DNA of 64,000 nucleotides from Corallococcus caeni. Lineage in GTDB: Bacteria; Myxococcota; Myxococcia; Myxococcales; Myxococcaceae. Of the stretch, positions 25,480 through 32,582 are shown one piece after another. Position 1 is the stretch's first letter. The number at the start of each line of letters is the position of its first letter. A program made the translations under genes and the position numbers. The notes beneath the pieces were generated by a model. That model made no database searches. It saw only the letters and a program-made list of their open reading frames with translations, and was not told where the DNA came from. The stretch lies in the NCBI RefSeq assembly GCF_036245865.1, contig NZ_BTTW01000003.1, positions 744,001 through 808,000 of the forward strand. The letters run 5' to 3'.

Positions 25480-28266
25480 TCACGGAGACGCGTGGGCCTG
25501 GGGGCGGTGCACGGCCCTCCGGGTGAAGCGGGCCAGCGCGTCCAGCAACTCGTCCGCCATGTGCAGGGCGTCCGGCCGCCAGGGGGCGGTGAAGCGCGCG
25601 TCCATGCTCGTCTGGCGGATGTTGGACAGCCACTCGTGCACCACCCGCTCGGAGTAGCCCGCGCTGCGCGCCGCTTCGTGCAGCAGGGAGTATTCGCGCA
25701 GCAGGAAGGTGGAGAACGTGACGGGGTCGTCCGCGCCCAGGGCGATGGGCACCGGCGGCGGTGCGCCGTCCTCCGCGCGCGGCGGGTTGAGCCGCAGGAT
25801 GGGATGGTTGCGCAGATCCAGCAGGTTGCCGATGAGCAGGTTGCTGGACGGGTTCACCTCCACCACCGTCCCTCGCGCCCCCACGTACCGGCGCATCGCG
25901 TCCTGCACCGCGCGAAGGGCGGCCACCTCCGACGCATCCAGGGGGATGTCCACCAACTGCTGGCCGCGCTGGAACACGCGCTCGTCCTCCCGGTACGCCA
26001 CCAGGAGCCTCCGGACGTGCCTGGCGTTGAGGACCCGGCTCCAGTTCAACCGGTGGAAGGTGCGGCTGAAGGCATCCAGCCCCACGCCGCCCTCCTCACG
26101 CGCCAGCGGCGGGCACCAGAGGTTGTGCAACACGTGATGCGCTTCGGCCAGCACGTGCGGCGCGACGCAATATCCGAAGACGGACTCGGACAGCTCCCGC
26201 AGCTGGTTCTCCACCCGCTGCGTCCGTCCGGGGGGCGCCTCCGCGGCCAGCGCTGGCGGCAGCCGGTGGTCGCCGTACAGCCGCCACTCGAAGACCAGGT
26301 CCCATAGCCGGTCCTCGGCGGGCATCATCACCGCGCCCACGGACTCGGCCCACATCCCGGGCTCGACTCCAAGCGCGGTGGCGTGGCCCAGCCGTCCTCC
26401 CGTGCGGTCCAGCAGGTAGTGCACGCTCTCGTAGATGCGGCGCAGGCCCTCCATGAGGTGCCGGTAGTCCTCGCCCACGTGCGACGTCAGCCGCAGCGGC
26501 GGAGCGTTCCGGGCCTCCCGCTTCGTGGCGGCGCGCGCGGCGCCCCACCGCACGTAGCGGTACAGCGGCGCCAGCACCCACGTGGGCACGCTCAGCTCGT
26601 CCGACGCCACGTCCAGCCCCCGCACCAGCCAGAGCGACAGCGGCACCGCCCGCAGCAAGTCCACCAGCGCCTCCACCTGCACCGACTGCGCGGCGAAGTA
26701 GTCGGAGAACCGGCCGCCCAGGCGCACGCGTCCCTCGGGGACCGGCTCCGCGTACGTCCCCATGCCGTGCGCGGGCGGCTCGCCCTGCGTCCAGTGCCGG
26801 GCGGGATCCCGCGCCTTGATCAGGTGCATCACCACCCCGAACTCCGGCGGGCGTCCACCGACGGCGCGCTCCCCCGTGCGGCCCAGCACGCCCCGCCACG
26901 ACTGCGTGAGGGAGGCCAGCTCCTCGGCGATGCCGATGGGATCATCCTCGAGGCTCGTGCGGACCTCCAGCGCGGCGATGGGCTGCTCCCCTCCGGCCAC
27001 CGCGTAGGACACCTCCGCGCGCACGGCTCGCAGGGGGCGCTTCATCAGGCTCGGCCGTCCGTAGAAGCGGATGAACCACTGGAGCCCCGCGGTCATGGGG
27101 CGCTGCACATAGGCGCGATAACTGAGGCACCGCACGCGCTGGACCTGCCAGAAGAGGCGGTCGAAGTGCATGTCGTCGAGGCCCGCGTGCTCCAGGCCCG
27201 CCAGGTGCTTCAGGCCCGCGCGCACCAGCCAGCGCTCCCCTCCGTTGGGGGTGCTCAGCCGAAGCCGGAGCGCGATGGGATCGCACCGCCGCCACACCTC
27301 GTCGAGCGTCCCGGGGGGATCCGACACGTTGCTCGCGGCCAGCGGATGCAGGTCCGCGTAGAGGCCGCGCAGTTCGTCCAACGTGGGGAGGACCTCGCGG
27401 CGGCCACGAGAGAGCGCCTCCAGCGTCCGTGAGAGCACGCGCCGCCGCTGCGGCAGCCACGCCTGGGACTCCGAGAGGCCGCGCACGAACTCCAGCAGCG
27501 GAGGCGTCTCGCGGCGCAGGAGGAGCTCCGCGAGGACGCAGCGGGTCACCGCGGTCGCGATCAGCCAGCGCAGCATCACCTCCGCGTCGTCGAAGGGCAG
27601 CCCCGGCCCCGCCAGCATGCGCGGATCCAGCCCCGGGTCGCCCACGGCGGACAGCAGCGACGCCCACAGCAGCGGAAAGTCCATGCCCGCGCCCACGTGG
27701 TGGTGGACCTCCGCCACGCCGCGATCCAGCAGGTGGCGCACCAGCAGGGGCGGTTCGATGTCCACCCGCGTGGGGGGAGGCTCCACCGGCACGGCCGCGA
27801 GCAGCAGGTCCTCCGGCATCGCGAAGGTGAGCCAGCGGTAGTGCGTCAGCGCCTCCACCGCCTCCGCGCCCGTGCCCTGGAAGATGACGGTGACGCCGGG
27901 CCGGCGCTCCAGGTGGGTGTCCGCCAGGTGCCGCAGGTAGTGGAACATCGACACGCCCTGGCGCGGCGCCCGCCGGTGGCTGATGTGCCCGCGCGAGGGA
28001 AACCAGAACGCGTCGCGCACGGCGATGATCCGATCCAACGACCAGCCGCTGGCGTGCTCCGACAGGGTCTTCTCGCACTCGCGCCAGAGCGCCCGCGTGG
28101 GCCCGCCGGCCTCCGCGTCCAGCGACGGTACCAGCTCCGTCAACGCCGAGCGGAAGGCCCCGAGGCTTGTCAGCGGGAAGCTGGCCACCTCCGCGCGCAC
28201 GTAGGCCTCCGGGATGCGGCGCGGGGCCAGGCTGCCCGGCGGTGGGCTGGAGCCGTCGCGGATCAC
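25480..28266 (-). CDS. rdrB: RADAR adenosine-deaminase-fold effector RdrB
   Basis: A 928-residue protein with an adenosine-deaminase core spread over a long chain. The metal and catalytic motifs are all visible: HHHVG at 188-192, HVGE at 596-599 (catalytic Glu and His), His628 in RLGHATALG, EVNPSSNLL from 803, and the Asp pair D846-D847 in GADDPVTFSTF. Such a long ADA directly behind a large AAA+ ATPase is the hallmark of RADAR (restriction by an adenosine deaminase acting on RNA), a phage defence that deaminates adenosine nucleotides or RNA on infection. GTG 28266 overlaps the rdrA stop as GTGA; the upstream open frame is a shadow of rdrA. Confidence 0.88.
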   Translation of the reverse strand: MIRDGSSPPPGSLAPRRIPEAYVRAEVASFPLTSLGAFRSALTELVPSLDAEAGGPTRALWRECEKTLSEHASGWSLDRIIAVRDAFWFPSRGHISHRRAPRQGVSMFHYLRHLADTHLERRPGVTVIFQGTGAEAVEALTHYRWLTFAMPEDLLLAAVPVEPPPTRVDIEPPLLVRHLLDRGVAEVHHHVGAGMDFPLLWASLLSAVGDPGLDPRMLAGPGLPFDDAEVMLRWLIATAVTRCVLAELLLRRETPPLLEFVRGLSESQAWLPQRRRVLSRTLEALSRGRREVLPTLDELRGLYADLHPLAASNVSDPPGTLDEVWRRCDPIALRLRLSTPNGGERWLVRAGLKHLAGLEHAGLDDMHFDRLFWQVQRVRCLSYRAYVQRPMTAGLQWFIRFYGRPSLMKRPLRAVRAEVSYAVAGGEQPIAALEVRTSLEDDPIGIAEELASLTQSWRGVLGRTGERAVGGRPPEFGVVMHLIKARDPARHWTQGEPPAHGMGTYAEPVPEGRVRLGGRFSDYFAAQSVQVEALVDLLRAVPLSLWLVRGLDVASDELSVPTWVLAPLYRYVRWGAARAATKREARNAPPLRLTSHVGEDYRHLMEGLRRIYESVHYLLDRTGGRLGHATALGVEPGMWAESVGAVMMPAEDRLWDLVFEWRLYGDHRLPPALAAEAPPGRTQRVENQLRELSESVFGYCVAPHVLAEAHHVLHNLWCPPLAREEGGVGLDAFSRTFHRLNWSRVLNARHVRRLLVAYREDERVFQRGQQLVDIPLDASEVAALRAVQDAMRRYVGARGTVVEVNPSSNLLIGNLLDLRNHPILRLNPPRAEDGAPPPVPIALGADDPVTFSTFLLREYSLLHEAARSAGYSERVVHEWLSNIRQTSMDARFTAPWRPDALHMADELLDALARFTRRAVHRPQAHASP

Positions 28267-30902
28267 GCGTGCTCTTCGGCGGACGCGGAGTCCCCTGGGG
28301 ACGTCGTGCCCAGCACCACGCCCGTCAGCGGATCCCCTTCGTGGTCCACGACCGCGAACCAGGCCTCCACCACGGTGTCGAGCCAGCCGTAGTAGGTGTC
28401 CGACGCGCGCCCGCCGCCCGCGCCGAGCGCCTGGCGGAGCGACTCGGCCGCGCTGGAGCGGTTCACCGCGTCGCGCACCCGCTGCTGGCGGAAGGCGGCA
28501 AGCCTGGGCGCCAGGGCGCGCCAGTCCTTCATCAGCAGGTCCCAGCCTCCGCCCGCGGGGGCCTGTCCCGGCGGCTGGCGCAGCAGCCCTGGCGCATCCG
28601 GAGCGAGCGCGAGCTCCGGCAGCACCTGGAGGGGCAGCGTGTCGCGCAGCCAGACCTGCGCCGTCCACAGCCGGTCATATCCGGCGCTGTGCTCGCGGAT
28701 CCGCGTGACGAGCTCCGCCACCGTGTCGCGCACCCGCTGCTCATACGGCGCCAGCGCGGCGGCCAGCCCCGGTCCCTCCAGCGCGGACGCGGCGCCCCGC
28801 CGCGCGTCTCCCCAGTCCCACCGGCCCAGCGCCCCACCGGCCACGGAGCAGATGTTCTCCACCCACGCGGCCTGGACGAGGCGGGCGCGCGCGGCCGCGT
28901 CCTGTCCGTCGCTCGCGGTGAGGAACCCCTTGGAGAGCCGCACGAGGAACGCGCGCCACTGCGCGGTGAGGACGGCGAACTCGATGAAGGTGTTCCAGGC
29001 GGGAGGCGTCCACCAGAAGCTGGCCTGGATGAACGGCTCTCCGCGCGCCTGGCCCGCCCAGAGCTCGTGCACGGTCACGACCATCTCCGGGCTCATCTCG
29101 AGGGGCGTCACGTCCGCGCTCAGCACGCGGGGGCGGTCGAAGAGCATCAGCACGTCATGCAGCAGCATGAACCAGCCGGCGACGCTCGCGGGCAGGGGGG
29201 CCTCGCGGCCAGAGTCCTCCAGCACCAGCACCACGTCGTGGAAGCGGCGCAGGTGCACCTCCGTGCCCAGCACCCGGTCGTGCGCGCCCGACCCGTTCCC
29301 CCCCGGGCCGCGAGGCGGCCCCCGCAGGACGCCGTGAAGGCTGGTGCGCTTGGAGCGGTGGATGGGCTTGCCCGTCAGGTCCAGACAGACGCGGCCCTGG
29401 TCGTCCTGCCGCAGGACGCGGTGGTGCAGCTGCTCGCTGGCCCAGGCCGGCAGGTCGCTCTCGTCGATGGCGTTGCGAAGCATCTCCGTGGCCACCCGGA
29501 CCGCGGACTCGCCCTGCTCCGGAGCGCTGGCGCCGGGGCTGGGGGAGACGGAGGACAGGACCTCCCGCCGGACGGCGTGCCAGAGATCCTGCAGGGTCCG
29601 CGCGGGCAGCGTGAGTGCGAGCCGTCCCGCGTGGGTGAGGAGCGGCTCGCCCTCGTGCGCCTGGGCTTCGTGGGCCTCCGTGCCGTCGGTGCGCAGGGCT
29701 TCCCGGTAGCAGCGCGCCACCCCGGGGGTGAGCCGGCCTTCCAGGTCGAAGAGGTCCGCGAAGGAGTCCAGCACCCGCGCCTCCGTCCGCTTGCCGCGCG
29801 GCAGCTTCATGGTCCGCAGGAGTGCCCCCAGCGACTCCCCCTGCCCGTCCAGCGGGAAGCGCCACGCCTCATGGGGCTCCACCGGATCCAGCGCGATGCG
29901 GTAGCTGGGAGGCAGCGCTCGGCGCAGCGTGGTGGCGGCCTGACGCCGAGCGATGGCGAGCGACTCCTCCTGGCCGCGCGAGCCGATGCCGGCCTGTCCG
30001 GAGACGATGAGCTCCTTCTGGAAGGAGCGCTCCATGAAGCGCTGGAACTCCTGGTGGCCAGCGGCCAGGACGAACCAGAGGTGGCGGCTGGCCACCATGC
30101 GCGTGAGCTTCACGATGTTGTAGAGGTGCTCGATGCTGCGGTCCACGTTGTCGATGGGCAGCACGAGCAGCACCTGATCGCCGCCGGACGCGCCGAAGCG
30201 CGGCATGGACAGCGTCCGGGCCACGTCCTCCATGGCGTCGGCGAAGCGCGGCTGGAAGTTGGCGTAGATCTCCGACGCGCGGATCTGCTGCTCCGCGCGC
30301 ACGCGGGCATCGGTGGTGGACGGGATGTCCTCCCACATGAACGACGCGTCGCGGATGAGGTGATCCAGCTTCCCCCACGTCTCCTCCGCGCCCTCCTCCA
30401 GGATGGAGGAGGCCCACCGCGAGGACTCCCCGCGCGCGCCCTTCGCGTGCCGGGGGTGGTCCAGCGCGGCCCGCACGCGGACCAGCAGCGTAGCCAGCAG
30501 GTTGGCCTGGGACGGGACGGGCTCCAGGTCCAGCGGCTCCAGCCAGAGGATGCGCCGTTCGATTCGTGCGAGCGTCCGCGACAGCGCGGCCACGTCGGGG
30601 CCGCCGGGCCCGCCGACGAAGCGCTTCCAGTCCTGCAGCGCCTGCACGGCGCTGAGCAGGAGCGTGGTCTTCCCGGAGCCGCGGGCGCCGGAGATGAGGA
30701 GGCTGGTGGAGAGGTGTTCGGTGCTGGTGCCCGCCGCGTTGGCGCCGTCCTCGCAGGCGGCCTCCAGCCAGGAGAAGAGCTCCCGGAGGCCCCGCTGGGT
30801 GGGCGTCAGCAGGTCGGCCCACGCGAAGGCCCGGGCCTCCGGGAGGGGGGTGGGCAGGTACGGCGTCCCCGCCTCCGGGGCATCCTTCGGGGTCGTGGCC
30901 AT
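28263..30902 (-). CDS. rdrA: RADAR AAA+ ATPase RdrA
   Basis: An 879-residue P-loop ATPase. Walker A is GARGSGKTT at 72-80 and Walker B is LLVLPIDNVD around 245-254, followed by a sensor-like WFVLAAGHQEFQRFM; the spacing of these blocks fits a KAP/STAND-like AAA+ core. Length and position immediately upstream of rdrB, with a 4-nt overlap, match RdrA, which forms a heptameric funnel that works with the RdrB shell. The long C-terminal half has no motif I can name. ATG 30902 has GGAGG about 8 nt upstream on the coding strand. No phage or transposon gene is adjacent. Confidence 0.88.
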   Translation of the reverse strand: MATTPKDAPEAGTPYLPTPLPEARAFAWADLLTPTQRGLRELFSWLEAACEDGANAAGTSTEHLSTSLLISGARGSGKTTLLLSAVQALQDWKRFVGGPGGPDVAALSRTLARIERRILWLEPLDLEPVPSQANLLATLLVRVRAALDHPRHAKGARGESSRWASSILEEGAEETWGKLDHLIRDASFMWEDIPSTTDARVRAEQQIRASEIYANFQPRFADAMEDVARTLSMPRFGASGGDQVLLVLPIDNVDRSIEHLYNIVKLTRMVASRHLWFVLAAGHQEFQRFMERSFQKELIVSGQAGIGSRGQEESLAIARRQAATTLRRALPPSYRIALDPVEPHEAWRFPLDGQGESLGALLRTMKLPRGKRTEARVLDSFADLFDLEGRLTPGVARCYREALRTDGTEAHEAQAHEGEPLLTHAGRLALTLPARTLQDLWHAVRREVLSSVSPSPGASAPEQGESAVRVATEMLRNAIDESDLPAWASEQLHHRVLRQDDQGRVCLDLTGKPIHRSKRTSLHGVLRGPPRGPGGNGSGAHDRVLGTEVHLRRFHDVVLVLEDSGREAPLPASVAGWFMLLHDVLMLFDRPRVLSADVTPLEMSPEMVVTVHELWAGQARGEPFIQASFWWTPPAWNTFIEFAVLTAQWRAFLVRLSKGFLTASDGQDAAARARLVQAAWVENICSVAGGALGRWDWGDARRGAASALEGPGLAAALAPYEQRVRDTVAELVTRIREHSAGYDRLWTAQVWLRDTLPLQVLPELALAPDAPGLLRQPPGQAPAGGGWDLLMKDWRALAPRLAAFRQQRVRDAVNRSSAAESLRQALGAGGGRASDTYYGWLDTVVEAWFAVVDHEGDPLTGVVLGTTSPGDSASAEEHA

Positions 30903-31066
30903 GGCCCCGGAGGATGGGCGGGGGATGACGCCGTGCGAATCACCCTGGAGTCAGGAGAGGTGTCGCAAGGTGGAAGCAGGGCGGGCGCGATTCTCGGAGC
31001 CACGTGCAGGCATACTCCTGAACGGGCCATCCCTGCTCCGTAGCTCCCTACCTTGGTGGAAAGACC
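30903..31066. other. Non-coding gap upstream of rdrA
   Basis: Between rdrA, which reads left, and the broken lipoprotein gene, which reads right, lie 164 bp that must hold the RADAR promoter. I find no clear -35/-10 pair, palindrome or operator in it. Confidence 0.5.
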
Positions 31067-31186
31067 GTGGCCGTGCGTCCCCGCGCTTGCATCGGACTCC
31101 TCCTCATTCTTTCGGCCTGCGCTGACACCGAGAGGCGATGCGCGGTCGCCTCCGCTGACGCCGCTGCCGTAGGCCTCGGACCATGA
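31067..31186 (+). pseudogene. Truncated lipoprotein: signal peptide only
   Basis: GTG 31067, preceded by GGTGGAAAG, opens a 39-residue frame ending at TGA 31184. It encodes a textbook lipoprotein signal (RPRACIGLLLILSAC with the lipobox Cys) and then ADTERRCAVASADAAAV before stopping. Nothing resembling a mature domain follows in any frame, so this looks like the remnant of a lipoprotein gene truncated by deletion or frameshift. In Myxococcus-type genomes a paralogous lipoprotein family often precedes DUF5953 genes, as one does here. Confidence 0.5.
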
Positions 31187-31189
31187 TTT

Positions 31190-31216
31190 TGCAATTGGGG
31201 TGAGCACCCCATTGCA
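31190..31216 (+). other. Hairpin upstream of the DUF5953 gene
   Basis: TGCAATTGGGG and CCCCATTGCA pair around a TGAGCA loop, with one bulged T. It stands 60 bp before ATG 31277 in an unusually AT-rich patch. No T-run follows on either strand, so a leader or operator element is as likely as a terminator. Confidence 0.4.
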
Positions 31217-31276
31217 CAGAGACGCGCTACTGCAAGCGGATCAGTCTCTGAATGTTGTCGTCACAGGGTGTAAACG

Positions 31277-32032
31277 ATGACTCCGCGAAAGAAGCTTGCC
31301 GTCCTTGTCTACGCGCCTGCGCTCGCGGGCAAAGACCGCCGCGCAATCGATAGCGTTCATGGAATCGAGAAAGCGCTTCCCGAGTTGCGCCTGGAGTGTC
31401 GACTCTCCAAGGGCGGGCGCCCCATCGCACTACCGCAGCGTGACGCGTGGCTCATCGAAAGCATCGAGGACGGCGGATTCCCCATGGTGTGCAACGGGGA
31501 CCCGAGTCACCCCGTGACGGTCTGGGGAAGGGAAAGAGACGGACTCTTCAGCGCAGGCGGTCAAGCCCAGTTCGAGGTGCATGCAAAACTGCCCCTGGAC
31601 GAGCCGGTGATCACGTCAGCGGCGGCTGTGCTCGAGGGCGTGGCGGAAGGAGCGGGTGCGCTCTGGGGCCGAGCGACGCCCTACGACGCCGCGGTGGACA
31701 TTGCGTCTCAGACGGCCCCCACGCTGGAGGGGCCGCCCGCCCCACGCAGGGGACTGCCAGCCCTGAAACTCTTCGAGCACATCCGCGCGCCCGAGATTCC
31801 CTATTACCTTGGGTGGCTGAACTACTGGTCTGCCGCGGCCGCGCAGGCCATCGGGTTCCCGGACCCGACCCGTGACGCCGAGCTGCTATCACGGTCGCGG
31901 CGCACAGCGACGGGCGGGTGGGTCGTGCAGCTGACGTCCGAGCCGCTCGACCTGGACAACCCCGCCCACCTGGACGCGCTCCTGCGGGCCTACGAGCGCT
32001 TTCCGGAGATCGGCGGACGCGCAGCGCCTTGA
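31277..32032 (+). CDS. DUF5953-type protein (myxobacterial)
   Basis: A 251-residue soluble protein. It begins TPRKKLAVLVYAPALAGKD and ends LDALLRAYERFPEIGGRAAP, with LGWLNYWSAAAAQAIGFPD in the second half, a pattern I associate with the myxobacterial DUF5953 family. No enzyme motif is visible. Members are found as paralogues near short-lived lipoprotein genes and resemble immunity proteins in size and scatter, but that function is speculation. The start ATG 31277 has only a weak AGGGTG upstream. The gene stands alone between RADAR and the convergent YciI-like gene. Confidence 0.65.
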   Translation: MTPRKKLAVLVYAPALAGKDRRAIDSVHGIEKALPELRLECRLSKGGRPIALPQRDAWLIESIEDGGFPMVCNGDPSHPVTVWGRERDGLFSAGGQAQFEVHAKLPLDEPVITSAAAVLEGVAEGAGALWGRATPYDAAVDIASQTAPTLEGPPAPRRGLPALKLFEHIRAPEIPYYLGWLNYWSAAAAQAIGFPDPTRDAELLSRSRRTATGGWVVQLTSEPLDLDNPAHLDALLRAYERFPEIGGRAAP

Positions 32033-32093
32033 ATGCACTCAGGGGACTCGTGGAGAGCCCTGGTCACGTGGACACCCAAGATGGGTGAGCACG

Positions 32094-32456
32094 CTACCCG
32101 TCGAAGCACGGCCCGCTCTGGCGGACCTCGACGGTGGACCACTCCGCCGCGGGGCACTGGGTGGCCAGCTCCAGCGCCTCCTCGCGCGTCTTCACGTCCA
32201 CCAGGAAGAAGCCGCCGATGATCTCCTTGGACTCGGTGAACGGCCCGTCGCTGAAGCTGAGCTTCCCGTCGCGCCGCTCCACCCGGACGCCCTCCGCGTC
32301 CGAACGCAGCGAGTCCGCCGCCTGGAGGATGCCTCGCGCCTGGAGCGCCGCGCCGAAGCTCAGCATCCGCTCCATGCGCTCCGCCGCCACCCGCTTCTCC
32401 TCCACCGTCTGGGGCTTCCCACCCCCGGTCTGCATCACCACCAGCATGTACGACAT
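32094..32456 (-). CDS. YciI-like (YCII/DGPF) protein
   Basis: A 120-residue protein of the YCII-related fold. It starts SYMLVVMQTGG and contains the family's DGPFTESKEIIGGFFLVDV block, which names the DGPF group, then a helix EEALELATQCPAA. In other bacteria these small proteins often sit beside ECF sigma factors and may have hydrolase or peroxide-related activity; no sigma factor is visible here. AAGGAG lies 6 nt before ATG 32456. The frame remains open far upstream, but that is a shadow of the acylase gene. Confidence 0.88.
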   Translation of the reverse strand: MSYMLVVMQTGGGKPQTVEEKRVAAERMERMLSFGAALQARGILQAADSLRSDAEGVRVERRDGKLSFSDGPFTESKEIIGGFFLVDVKTREEALELATQCPAAEWSTVEVRQSGPCFDG

Positions 32457-32553
32457 GGCCTGCTCCTTGTTGGGCGCAAGCCTATGCCATCGGTCTGACG
32501 AGACCGCCACTACCCGCAGGGCCATGAATACCGGGCTTAAAAAGAATAACCTT

Positions 32554-32577
32554 GTCAGCCCTGCTTGCGAGGCTGAC
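32554..32577 (+). promoter_or_regulatory. Inverted repeat just before the acylase start
   Basis: GTCAGCC and GGCTGAC flank a 10-nt spacer, ending 5 nt before ATG 32583. It occupies the place where a ribosome binding site should be, directly downstream of an A-rich tract (AAAAAGAATAA). It may be an operator or an RNA hairpin that limits translation. Confidence 0.45.
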
Positions 32578-32582
32578 GACCC

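Noticed and set aside
28266-28668. A longer RdrB starting at 28668
   Set aside because: The extra 134 residues are the shadow of the rdrA 3' end (Arg/Gly/Ala-rich) and GTG 28266 overlaps the rdrA stop in the usual coupled manner.
31190-31216. The hairpin upstream of the DUF5953 gene as a rho-independent terminator
   Set aside because: No T-run follows the stem on either strand, and no complete gene ends just before it.
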